From the NCBI GenBank assembly GCA_038745855.1, contig JBCDLC010000013.1:6712-70711 (forward strand): a stretch of 64,000 nucleotides of DNA, read 5' to 3'. Source of the DNA: UBA5336 sp038745855 (GTDB lineage Bacteria > Pseudomonadota > Alphaproteobacteria > Caulobacterales > Hyphomonadaceae). This document shows, piece by piece, positions 19,201-27,154 of the stretch; positions within the stretch are counted from its first letter, which is position 1, and each line of letters starts with the position of its first letter. The position numbers and the translations under genes are program-made. The notes under the pieces were generated by a model. That model saw only the letters and a list, made by a program, of their open reading frames with translations. It had not been told where the DNA came from and searched no databases.

Positions 19201-20570
19201 CGCTTGGCAGGCCTCTTCTGGCTTTTGGCTTCCATTCGCAATGCCCGCCCCGTCTGTATGGCGCCGATGCCGAAACGGGCGCGGGCCTTGTCTCCAGCGC
19301 GCTCAGCGGCCGCCCGTTTCTCTATCCGAGGATCCAGCAAGTCCCGGTCATCGGCACGGGCTTCTGAGAGATCAGAGAGGCCGACCCCGATCAGCCGATA
19401 GGCATCGCCGCGCACCATCTCACGCGACAACAGGGGTCTCGCCGCCCGGAACAAAGCTTGGGCCAACTGGGTCGGCTGCGCAAGCGTGGCACGCCGGGTC
19501 AATGATCGGAACCCCTTTGTCTTGAGTTTCAAGGTGACAACCGCACCCTCGACATTTGCTGTCTTCGCGCGGGCCGCCGTTTTCTCGCAGACCCGCCAGA
19601 GGAGATCCTCGAGCGTTGCTGGATCAGCGACGTCGGTGTTGAACGTTGTTTCCGAGGAGACCGATTTGCGTCCCTGTCCCGGCTGGACGGGCCGGTTGTC
19701 GATACCGCGCGCGCGATTGTTTAGGTAGATACCCGTTTCGCCATACCGGCCGACCAGTGCCTTGGCATCGAGGGCCTGAACATCGCCGACGGTTTCCAAC
19801 CCATCCCGGGCCAGGCGTGCAGCGAGCTTGGGTCCAACCCCATGGAGCGCTGCGACCGGCCGGGGAGCCAGCAGACGCGCAGCCTCGTCGCCGTCGATCA
19901 CGGCAAAGCCTCGGGGTTTGTCCAATTCGCTGGCAGTCTTTGCGAGGAACTTGTTTACCGACAAACCAATGGAGACGGTAATTCCGACATCACACTCGAT
20001 TTCGGCGGCGAGACGGACAAGCAATTCCGCTGGCGAGGCGCCATGCAGGACCTCTGTGCCGGAAAGATCGAGGTAGGCCTCGTCGATCGAAACGGGCTCC
20101 ACCAGAGGAGAAAGCCGGTCCATCTTTTCACGGATCTTTCGGGCCGCGGCCGCATACTTCTCGAAGTTGGGTTTGATCACTACGGCATCCGGACAGGCCT
20201 TGAGCGCCTTGAACATCGGCATCGCGGACCGAACCCCGTAAAGCCTGGCCGTATAGCAGCACGTGGACACAACACCCCGCTGGCCACCGCCGACGATCAC
20301 GGGTTTGTGTTTGAGCGCCGGATCATCGCGTTTCTCGATGGCCGCAAAAAACGCGTCGCAATCGATGTGCGCGATCGTCAGGTCGAAGAGAGCGCTGTGG
20401 CGAAGGATTCGGGCGCTTCCGCACTGTCGGCACAGGGGTTCTGGCGCCTGGGGCCCCGCGCCACTCGCCTCGCGAGGCACCGGATTATCCCGTGCCATAC
20501 AGTCTCGACATAGACCTGGCAGTGGCCGCTCCCGTTCCCGGCTTGTTCGCGGTCGTCGTAACATGGTCAT
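19197..20570 (-). CDS. dinB: DNA polymerase IV with N-terminal Cys-rich motif
   Basis: 457 residues from the ATG at 20570. The Y-family polymerase core shows IAHIDCDAFFAAIEKRDDP, VSTCCYTARLYGVRSAMP and the catalytic SIDEAYLD, then the helix-hairpin-helix region and little finger. Ahead of the core, CRDC...CRQC (about residues 20-55) resembles a zinc ribbon found in many alphaproteobacterial DinB proteins. The enzyme performs translesion synthesis. The open frame extends 57 codons further upstream into the divK promoter region, but without conservation. Coupled to zapE downstream. Confidence 0.93.
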   Translation of the reverse strand: MTMLRRPRTSRERERPLPGLCRDCMARDNPVPREASGAGPQAPEPLCRQCGSARILRHSALFDLTIAHIDCDAFFAAIEKRDDPALKHKPVIVGGGQRGVVSTCCYTARLYGVRSAMPMFKALKACPDAVVIKPNFEKYAAAARKIREKMDRLSPLVEPVSIDEAYLDLSGTEVLHGASPAELLVRLAAEIECDVGITVSIGLSVNKFLAKTASELDKPRGFAVIDGDEAARLLAPRPVAALHGVGPKLAARLARDGLETVGDVQALDAKALVGRYGETGIYLNNRARGIDNRPVQPGQGRKSVSSETTFNTDVADPATLEDLLWRVCEKTAARAKTANVEGAVVTLKLKTKGFRSLTRRATLAQPTQLAQALFRAARPLLSREMVRGDAYRLIGVGLSDLSEARADDRDLLDPRIEKRAAAERAGDKARARFGIGAIQTGRALRMEAKSQKRPAKR

Positions 20571-20579
20571 GGACCAGCC

Positions 20580-20594
20580 GTAAACAAGACTTAA
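20580..20594. promoter_or_regulatory. CtrA-like box between dinB and divK
   Basis: The sequence GTAA-N7-TTAA is one mismatch from the CtrA consensus TTAA-N7-TTAA. It lies in the divergent promoter region, about 80 bp upstream of the divK start and just ahead of the dinB start. A GACTC (GANTC) methylation site follows at once. Confidence 0.35.
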
Positions 20595-20673
20595 GACTCT
20601 TCCGCTATGGAGGACCGGGAGGAACGTGTGGCAAAGCCTTTTGGCGGCGACCCGGTAAAAACGGGACCCTGTG

Positions 20674-21078
20674 ATGGTTGAAAAGACAGATACAGCTCCA
20701 GGGCGTTCAGTGCTCGTTGTCGAGGACAACGAACTGAACATGCGCCTGTTCTGCGACCTGCTCGACTCCTTCGGCTATCAGACCATTGAGTGCCGCGAGG
20801 GCGTGCGCGCGCTTGATATGGCGCGGGACAGCAAACCTGATCTTATCATCATGGACATCCAGCTGCCTGAGGTGTCCGGCCTCGAAATCACGCGCTGGAT
20901 CAAGGACGACGAGGCGTTGAAGGCCATACCCGTGCTGGCCGTCACGGCGTTTGCCATGCGGACGGACGAACAGCGGGTCCGCGAAGCCGGTTGCGAGGGA
21001 TACCTTTCCAAGCCGATCCAGATGTCGTCTTTCATCCGCACGGTGGAAGGCCTGATGCCGGGAACAGCCGCCGCATGA
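20674..21078 (+). CDS. divK: Single-domain response regulator DivK
   Basis: A 134-residue stand-alone receiver domain: acidic pair VVEDNELNM, phospho-acceptor aspartate in LIIMDIQLPEVSG, conserved Thr in VLAVTAFAM and Lys in GYLSKPI. The NELNMRLF and GYQTIECREG segments are typical of DivK, which relays phosphate state from PleC/DivJ to DivL-CckA and so controls CtrA. It ends in an ATGA overlap with pleD, the classical divK-pleD operon. A GTG three bases upstream is an alternative start. Confidence 0.95.
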   Translation: MVEKTDTAPGRSVLVVEDNELNMRLFCDLLDSFGYQTIECREGVRALDMARDSKPDLIIMDIQLPEVSGLEITRWIKDDEALKAIPVLAVTAFAMRTDEQRVREAGCEGYLSKPIQMSSFIRTVEGLMPGTAAA

Positions 21079-22442
21079 GTTCCCGTATCCTCATCGTCGA
21101 CGATATCGAGCAGAACCGCCGTGTCCTCAGGGCGCGGCTGGAAGCGGCCTATCACGATGTAATCGAAGCCGAGAGCGGTCTTGCGGGCATCAAGAGCGCC
21201 ATTGAGCAGAAGCCCAGCATCATTCTCCTGGATGTCATGATGCCTGGCATAGACGGGTATGAGACCTGCCGGCGTTTGAAGGCCGATGCGGCGACGGCTC
21301 ATATTCCGGTGGTCATGGTGACAGCCCTCTCCGATGCCGAGCACAAGGTGAAGGGGCTTGAGGCTGGCGCCGAGGATTTCCTGACCAAGCCGATTGACGA
21401 CTTGGCCCTGTCCTCGCGGATCGATGCGCTTTCCCGGTTCAATGCGGTTGCTGATGAGCTGCGCCAGCGACAGGCCACTGGGACTGCACTTGGCGCCCTC
21501 GATGAACAAGAGACCATTGAATTGGGTCGCCCGGTCCGAATTTTCGTTCTCGACGAGGTGGCCCGCCGTGCGAACCGCACAGCCGCTATCCTCCGAGATG
21601 CGGGCCATACCGTGATGACCCTGGCGGAAGCCGACGGCATGGGCGATCTTGGCGAGACCGGTGTCGACATCATCATCATGGCCATGTCCGGCCAGAGCTT
21701 TCCGCCCCTCAAGTTGTGCGCCCATTTCAAGATGAGCGAGCAGACCCGTGCGATCTCGATCATCGCGGCCGCCGAAGAATACGAACAGGATCTGGCCGCC
21801 GAAGCGATGAAGATCGGCGCATCGGACATGATCCTCATGCCGGTTGATGCCGAGGAACTCATCGCCCGCGTGCGAACCCAAGCGCGCCGCAGCCGTTATA
21901 TCGAGATCATGCGCCGCCGGGTGGATCGCGGGCTCGAGCTCTCAGTTATCGACCAGCTGACTGGACTGCATAACCGGCGCTACATGGTCGCCCAGCTCCA
22001 GAAATGGTTGCAACGTTCGAGCATGGGCGACGAGCCCGTTTCCCTGATCGCGCTGGACATCGACCATTTCAAGCGCGTGAATGACACCTGGGGCCATCCC
22101 GCCGGCGACAGCGTTCTTCAGGAAATTGCGGACCGGCTCACTACCCATGTGCGACCGAGGGATATCGTCTGCCGGCCAGGGGGTGAGGAGTTCATCGTCA
22201 TCCTGCCGGAAACGGGTGGCGACCTTGCGTGCGTTGCCGCCGAACGGTTGCGGCAAGCTGTGGCCGAGGCGCCCTTCGAGGTCGATCCTTCTGAGGCGCC
22301 GATCGATGTGACCATCTCAGCGGGCGTCTCGACGACCACAGGCCAGGACGACACGCCTGCGGCCTTGATGAAACGGGCTGACGATGCGCTGTACGCTGCC
22401 AAAAGCGAAGGCCGCAACCGGGTCAAAAGCCTCGCTGCCTAA
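21075..22442 (+). CDS. pleD: Response regulator diguanylate cyclase PleD
   Basis: 455 residues, matching Caulobacter PleD (454). Receiver 1 (about 1-125) has IILLDVMMPGIDG; receiver 2 (about 145-280) lacks a clear phospho-acceptor and serves as the dimerisation adaptor; the GGDEF domain follows (DQLTGLHNRRY, LDIDHFKRVND). The active site reads GGEEF, as in PleD. An RxxD inhibitory site (RPRD) lies five residues before it, so product feedback should be intact. It makes c-di-GMP for the motile-to-sessile transition. Confidence 0.96.
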   Translation: MSSRILIVDDIEQNRRVLRARLEAAYHDVIEAESGLAGIKSAIEQKPSIILLDVMMPGIDGYETCRRLKADAATAHIPVVMVTALSDAEHKVKGLEAGAEDFLTKPIDDLALSSRIDALSRFNAVADELRQRQATGTALGALDEQETIELGRPVRIFVLDEVARRANRTAAILRDAGHTVMTLAEADGMGDLGETGVDIIIMAMSGQSFPPLKLCAHFKMSEQTRAISIIAAAEEYEQDLAAEAMKIGASDMILMPVDAEELIARVRTQARRSRYIEIMRRRVDRGLELSVIDQLTGLHNRRYMVAQLQKWLQRSSMGDEPVSLIALDIDHFKRVNDTWGHPAGDSVLQEIADRLTTHVRPRDIVCRPGGEEFIVILPETGGDLACVAAERLRQAVAEAPFEVDPSEAPIDVTISAGVSTTTGQDDTPAALMKRADDALYAAKSEGRNRVKSLAA

Positions 22443-22493
22443 AGCGGCGACTTTTCAACTGGACTCGTGGCGCTGCTTTAGAGTCTTGTTTTT
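22441..22493 (+). terminator. Possible terminator after pleD
   Basis: AAAGCGGCG at 22441-22449 pairs with CGCTGCTTT at 22471-22479 (one G-T pair), followed after ten bases by a five-T run. The distance to the T run is longer than ideal, so efficiency is uncertain. Confidence 0.4.
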
Positions 22494-22766
22494 ATGCGCT
22501 TCCCGGGCGGCGGACCGTGCACACTTCGCCTGGAAGCGCTTTAGGTCTGTGACGTCGCTGCAGTCAAAATGCAGGCATTCCGCGCGCTTGGGGCCAACGG
22601 GGCGGCCCATCGGATTGCACCATGTATTGATGCCAGCACCTTTGCCCGGCCCGCGCCACAGCGCGTCCGGTTCGTACAAGTCTGTTTTTGTGCCCAACGC
22701 GCACCAGAATGCCCGATGAGCGTGGGGCTGGCCCTTAGGGGCCCGCGGGTAAGCTGAAAGCGTCAC
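22455..22766 (-). CDS. Uncharacterised 103-codon ORF over the 3' block of element B
   Basis: The frame spans the conserved 3' block of element B, which it reads as YEPDALWRGPGKGAG, and continues as a cysteine- and lysine-rich tail. The other copies keep the same frame across the block (EPDAPRRGPGKRAG in copy C, LPDAPQREPGKSAA in copy A), then stop or diverge. That could mean a real small protein or only a conserved hairpin without indels. No ribosome site is evident. It also overlaps the pleD terminator. I do not recognise the sequence. Confidence 0.25.
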   Translation of the reverse strand: MTLSAYPRAPKGQPHAHRAFWCALGTKTDLYEPDALWRGPGKGAGINTWCNPMGRPVGPKRAECLHFDCSDVTDLKRFQAKCARSAAREAHKNKTLKQRHESS

Positions 22767-23244
22767 TTCGGCGGGTCACGTTCCTGCCAGCCGAATTGTT
22801 CCCGCGCATACAGGCGTCTGACTGACCGGTTTCGCCACCACACACTCCGGTCGTCTGAGACGCGCCTTCGCGCGCCACGCCCTGGCCACAGTCTTGGGGC
22901 GCCAACGATCCGTATATGGGCCCTACCAAACCCATCGACCGCATCCGCCCCGGCACCCCATCGCCGATGGTATCCCAGTCTTCCGAACCACTATGGATTC
23001 CGAACGCGCTCAAAGCATTCGCCGGTGCCACACGGCGCACGTCATTACTCGGAGACCGGTGTGCACAAAACGACACCTGCTCCGTTACAAAGACAGCGAG
23101 CGCTGCGAACCATGAGAGAAGGATGAGATATTCCATTCCCGTAGATTACCACGGGTCAGAGGGGTGGGGATTGGGACGGGCAATTTTCTTTTAAGGCGTT
23201 GTAATAACGCATTATTATTTTTAATTGAGCGGGGATAAGTCTAT
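22632..23244 (-). repeat. Dispersed ~610-bp element, copy B
   Basis: On the minus strand: ACTTATCC at about 23240, an AT-rich spacer, AAAAGAAAATTGCC, the CCCAATCCCCACCCC box, TGACCCGTGGTAATCTACG and an ATG at 23136. After a 133-codon frame comes GAACCGGACGCGC-TGTG-GCGCGGGCCGGGCAAA at 22640-22672. It fills the gap between the convergent pleD and oxyR genes. The middle third shows no clear similarity to the other copies. Confidence 0.78.
22735..23136 (-). CDS. Predicted small membrane/secreted protein of element B
   Basis: A 133-codon frame beginning MEYLILLSWFAALAVFV, a hydrophobic anchor very similar to MDLLILYLLAWAFLLAI in copy C and MDLLILHILAG in copy D. The remainder is Gly/Ser/Arg-rich with scattered cysteines. 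Frame position and length match copies A and C. There is no clear Shine-Dalgarno sequence; the leader has an extended -10-like TGGTAATCT just ahead of the ATG, so translation would be leaderless if that is a promoter. Confidence 0.35.
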   Translation of the reverse strand: MEYLILLSWFAALAVFVTEQVSFCAHRSPSNDVRRVAPANALSAFGIHSGSEDWDTIGDGVPGRMRSMGLVGPIYGSLAPQDCGQGVAREGASQTTGVCGGETGQSDACMRGNNSAGRNVTRRSDAFSLPAGP

Positions 23245-23281
23245 CATTCGTCCCGTGGCGCTGGGGCGCTGGTTCGGGCCT

Positions 23282-24184
23282 CTAAACGCTGGGCCGGTGC
23301 TGCACGCACATCTCCCCGATCAGGCGCGCCTCTTCCTGGCGAGGACTGCCCGCTCGCCATGCGATGCCGATCTGCCGACCCACCGCGGACTGTGCGAAGC
23401 CCTTCATGAAGAGGTCCATACCCTTGGTGAGCCCCGCGTCGACCGCAAGGCGGGGAAGCATCGAGACGCCCAAACCGCCCTCGACCATGTACGCCAAGGT
23501 GAGGAGCGAACTCGCCGTGACATCCGTTCGGTCGCAATCTGAGCCTAGTTTGCAAAGGGTCACCGTCTGCTCGCGGAGACAGTGCCCGTCGTCGAGCAGG
23601 AGCAGATCTTCCCCCAACAGGTCCGACGGCGCTGTCAGGTTGGCCTGTTCCAGCGCGTGACCGGCAGGGGCGATCACGACGAATTCGTCATCAAACAGGG
23701 TCTGGGTTTCGATACCGTGGGATGGCCAGGGCAGTGCGATGATCGCCGCATCGAGCGTGCGCGCGCGGAGACTTTCGAGGAGCCGCTCTGTGATGTCTTC
23801 ACTGATGAACAGACGCAGGTCCGGATACTGGTTGCGTAGGGGCTTGAGGACCGAGGGCAGAAGGAACGGCGCGATGGTCGGAATGGCGCCGAGCCGGAAG
23901 GTGGAGGAGAGTGGCCGTGCGGTCTGGCGGGTCGCCGCCACGAGATCTTGCGCGGAAGCGAGGATGGTCTTGGCGCGATCCGCGGCGATTTCCCCGGCAG
24001 CCGTAAGTTCGATGCCGCGGGCATGGCGCTCGACGAGTTGGATCCCCAGGAGCGTTTCAACCTCCTTGATGGCGTTCGAGAGCGTGGGTTGGGTGACGTG
24101 ACAGTGCTCTGCCGCCCGTGAGAACGACCCGGTTTCGGCGATAGCGGTGAGGAACTGGAGCTGGCGGAGCGTGGGTGTCTGCAT
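23282..24184 (-). CDS. oxyR: LysR-family peroxide regulator OxyR
   Basis: 300 residues. N-terminal winged HTH (LRQLQFLTAIAETGSFSRAAEHCHVTQPTLSNAIKEVE) and a periplasmic-binding-like effector domain. The redox segment DDGHCLREQTVTLCKLGSDC carries the peroxidatic cysteine in the GHCLR context typical of OxyR, with resolving-cysteine candidates a few residues on. The start at 24184 lies 5 bp after the stop of a GST-like gene, so the two are co-transcribed. A long open frame upstream has no conservation. It would activate catalase/peroxidase genes when oxidised. Confidence 0.9.
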   Translation of the reverse strand: MQTPTLRQLQFLTAIAETGSFSRAAEHCHVTQPTLSNAIKEVETLLGIQLVERHARGIELTAAGEIAADRAKTILASAQDLVAATRQTARPLSSTFRLGAIPTIAPFLLPSVLKPLRNQYPDLRLFISEDITERLLESLRARTLDAAIIALPWPSHGIETQTLFDDEFVVIAPAGHALEQANLTAPSDLLGEDLLLLDDGHCLREQTVTLCKLGSDCDRTDVTASSLLTLAYMVEGGLGVSMLPRLAVDAGLTKGMDLFMKGFAQSAVGRQIGIAWRAGSPRQEEARLIGEMCVQHRPSV

Positions 24185-24189
24185 GGGGG

Positions 24190-25278
24190 CTATTCGAAGG
24201 CGAGGTGGAGCCTGTAATTGCGCCGTTCGAGGCGCCGCGACAAAGTCAGATGTTCGAGCGATTGCGCGCCGATGGCGTCGAGCAGCGCCGCTCTTTTCTC
24301 GCCGGGTACGGCTGGGAGAGCATCGAGGGCCGCTTGCAGCCTGAAGAGGGAGAAGGTGCGCGCCATCTGCGTGCCTTTGTGGCCACCGATTTCGAACGGG
24401 ATTGGCGGGAAGCCCCTTGGCACCTCTGCCCCGGGCTCGGCGTTTTCGGCCCAGGCACCGAACGCGGTATCGGTCGCCTGCAGCACGGGCAGGTGTTCGG
24501 ACAGGTGCCGACGCAAGATCGGCAGGAGCGTTTGGGGGATCTCGTCGCCGCCGAGTAACGGGCCGTCTTCGGGTGTGCCCCCTGCGATCGTGCGCTCGGT
24601 CCAATCGGCGACCCGGGGGGCGAGACGTTTCATGAGATCACCGGAAGCAGGATCGCGGTAGAGGTGGGCGTAGAGCGGGCCGAGCAAGGCGAAATCGGCG
24701 AAGGAGGGCCGACCTCCGAACACGTAGGGATAGTGTTCCAGGTGCGCTGAGAAATCGGCGAGGAAGGCCTCATAGCTGGCCTCGACCCCTGGAATGGTCG
24801 CGTCATTGATACCCAAGGCGGGGACGAAAGCCTGGAAGTTTCCGCCCACGCGCTTGCCGATCTCGTATTGCTGTTCGGGCTCTGCCTCTGGCGCCGAGTT
24901 CCGGCCAAACTCGCCGAAGATCCAATCGAGATTGCGGTTCCATCGGTAGTGCATCGCAGGCAGGACAAGCCACTCATCGGCGTAGAGTTGCAACAGTAGG
25001 GAGACGAACCGTTGCGTCGGCCCTTCTGGCCAGACGCTGGGGCCGTCATGGGCCTTCTCCAACGTGTCGATAATGTCGGCCGTATCCTGGACATATGTAC
25101 CATCGGGCAATCGGATGACCGGAATGACCGGCCAGCCGATGGCGGGTAGCAGCTCTTCCTTCATCACCGCCTGGGTGGGCTGTACCTCTTCGAACGGGAC
25201 GCCCTTCCAGCGCAGGTAGCCCCGGGCCTTGCCGCTGAAGAGGCTCATTTCCGAGCCGTAGAACGTAACGGTCTGCAT
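24190..25278 (-). CDS. Glutathione S-transferase family protein
   Basis: 362 residues from the ATG at 25278, preceded by a strong AGGAGG. The thioredoxin-like N-terminal domain (MQTVTFYGSEMSLFSGKARGYLRWKG, then WPVIPVIRLPDGTYVQDTADIID) is followed by an all-helical C-terminal domain with GGRPSFADFALLGPLYAHLYRDP. The extra about 100 residues after that point are unusual for a GST. Co-transcription with oxyR suggests a role in oxidative or electrophile stress; the substrate is unknown. A 17-bp direct repeat lies in its upstream region. Confidence 0.82.
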   Translation of the reverse strand: MQTVTFYGSEMSLFSGKARGYLRWKGVPFEEVQPTQAVMKEELLPAIGWPVIPVIRLPDGTYVQDTADIIDTLEKAHDGPSVWPEGPTQRFVSLLLQLYADEWLVLPAMHYRWNRNLDWIFGEFGRNSAPEAEPEQQYEIGKRVGGNFQAFVPALGINDATIPGVEASYEAFLADFSAHLEHYPYVFGGRPSFADFALLGPLYAHLYRDPASGDLMKRLAPRVADWTERTIAGGTPEDGPLLGGDEIPQTLLPILRRHLSEHLPVLQATDTAFGAWAENAEPGAEVPRGFPPIPFEIGGHKGTQMARTFSLFRLQAALDALPAVPGEKRAALLDAIGAQSLEHLTLSRRLERRNYRLHLAFE

Positions 25279-25363
25279 GGGACCTCCTGGGCGTATGGAC
25301 GGGTTCACAGGACTGAGGGGCGCTCGAAACACTCGCGCGCCACCAGACACCATGGATCTGGAT

Positions 25364-25406
25364 CTGGGTAAATGCGCGCGGAGGGCGCTCTGGGTAAATG
25401 CGCGCG
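25364..25406. repeat. Perfect 17-bp direct repeat in a divergent promoter
   Basis: CTGGGTAAATGCGCGCG occurs at 25364-25380 and again at 25390-25406, a 26-bp period, between the GST/oxyR operon and the acyl-CoA ligase. It could be a tandem operator or a small duplication. No -10/-35 pair is obvious inside it. Confidence 0.7.
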
Positions 25407-25498
25407 TGAGGCGCGGGGGGCCTTCCCCTGCCCCCAGGAATGCATAAGGTTGGGCGCAGATCACATAACCAAAGACAGAAAATATCCGGGAGGGATCG

Positions 25499-27055
25499 AT
25501 GACAGGTTTTCACCCATGCCACCATGCGAACGCGACACCCGACAAGCCTGCCTTGATCCTGGCAAGCACCGGCGAGACGGTGACGTTCAAACAGCTCGAC
25601 GCACGCTCGAACCAGATCGCCCACAGCTTCCGGGAAGCGGGGCTTGGGCCGGGCGATACGATCGCGCTTTTCGCCGCTAACAGCCTTGCTTTCTTCGATG
25701 TCTGCTGGGCGGCGCAGCGGTCGGGGCTCTATTTCGTTTGCGTGTCCTCAAGGCTGACGGCGCCGGAGGTGGCCTATATTCTCAAGGACAGTGGAGCGAG
25801 CCTGATGGTGGCGAGCGCGGGACTGGGCAGCATAGCCATCGCGGCGAAGGCCGAGGCGGGGATCGATCATGCCTGGTCGCTGGGCGGGGAGATTGAAGGG
25901 TTCAAGCCGCTGGAAACCCATACCGCCGCGTTTCCGACGACACCGATCGCCGACGAGATGGCGGGTACGGACATGCTCTATTCCTCGGGCACGACGGGTC
26001 GGCCAAAGGGCATCCGGCCACCGCTGGAGCCGGGCTTGCCGATCGATGACGACAACGTGCTGGGCCAGATTTCCCGGGCGCTGTGCCGGGTTACGGCGGA
26101 CTCGATCTATCTCTCGCCAGCGCCGCTCTACCATGCTGCGCCGCTGCGTTGGTGCATGGCCTTCACGCGGACCGGCAACACGCTGGTGATCATGGAGAAG
26201 TTCGACCCAGAGGCCTATCTGGCGGCCGTCGAGCGCTACCGGATCACCCACACCCAACTCGTGCCGACCATGTTCGTCCGCATGCTCAAGCTGCCGGAAG
26301 AGGCCCGCACCCGCTACAACGTCAGCTCCCTGGAATGCGCCATCCATGCGGCCGCGCCCTGCCCCGTCCCCGTAAAGGAGCAGATGATTGAATGGTGGGG
26401 ACCGGTGATTGAGGAGTACTATGCCGGCTCCGAAGGCAACGGCATGTGCTGGATCAACACCGAGCAATGGCTCAGCCACAAGGGCAGCGTCGGCCCTGCG
26501 ATCTGGGGCGAGCTCCACATCTGCGACGAGGCGGGCGACGAGGTCCCGGTCGGCGATGAAGGGCAGATCTATTTCGGCGGCACGCCTGCGCCGACCTACC
26601 ACAACGACACCGAGAAAACCCTCGGCGCCCGCAACCCCAAGCATGACGACTGGTCCTCGTTGGGCGATGTGGGCAAGCTCGACGGGGACGGCTTTCTCTA
26701 CCTTACCGACCGCAAGGCCTTCATGATCATCTCGGGCGGGGTGAACGTCTATCCCCAGGAGACCGAGAACATCCTCATCACCCACCCGAAGGTGGCCGAC
26801 TGCGCCGTCATCGGCGTCCCCGACCCCGATTTCGGTGAGGCCGTGAAAGCGGTGGTCCAGCCCATGGACGGCTTCCCCGCCGACGACGCCCTCGCCGACG
26901 AACTCATGCTGTTCTGCCAGGACAATCTCTCGAAGATCAAATGCCCTAAAAGCATAGACTTCGACCCCGAACTCCCCCGCCACCCGACGGGCAAACTCTA
27001 CAAACGCCTGATCCGTGATCGGTATTGGGGGAAGTCAGAGAGCCGGATTGTTTAG
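25499..27055 (+). CDS. AMP-dependent acyl-CoA ligase
   Basis: 518 residues of the ANL superfamily with GGGAGG before the ATG. Motifs: phosphate loop MLYSSGTTGRPKG (A3), YYAGSEGNG (A5), SLGDVGKLDGDGFLYLTDRKAFMIISGGVNVYPQE (A7-A8) and the C-terminal lysine motif PRHPTGKLYKR (A10). It would adenylate a carboxylic acid and transfer it to CoA. The best guess is a medium- or long-chain fatty or aromatic acid; the sequence does not decide. It is divergent from the GST/oxyR operon. Confidence 0.9.
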   Translation: MTGFHPCHHANATPDKPALILASTGETVTFKQLDARSNQIAHSFREAGLGPGDTIALFAANSLAFFDVCWAAQRSGLYFVCVSSRLTAPEVAYILKDSGASLMVASAGLGSIAIAAKAEAGIDHAWSLGGEIEGFKPLETHTAAFPTTPIADEMAGTDMLYSSGTTGRPKGIRPPLEPGLPIDDDNVLGQISRALCRVTADSIYLSPAPLYHAAPLRWCMAFTRTGNTLVIMEKFDPEAYLAAVERYRITHTQLVPTMFVRMLKLPEEARTRYNVSSLECAIHAAAPCPVPVKEQMIEWWGPVIEEYYAGSEGNGMCWINTEQWLSHKGSVGPAIWGELHICDEAGDEVPVGDEGQIYFGGTPAPTYHNDTEKTLGARNPKHDDWSSLGDVGKLDGDGFLYLTDRKAFMIISGGVNVYPQETENILITHPKVADCAVIGVPDPDFGEAVKAVVQPMDGFPADDALADELMLFCQDNLSKIKCPKSIDFDPELPRHPTGKLYKRLIRDRYWGKSESRIV

Positions 27056-27154
27056 GGGGGTGATAACGGCGCCCAAGATTGGACAGAAGAAAACAGCACT
27101 GTGGTCTGTAACACCGCCTTACTCAGTCAAAACGTATCGCTCCCCGGGTCCATT

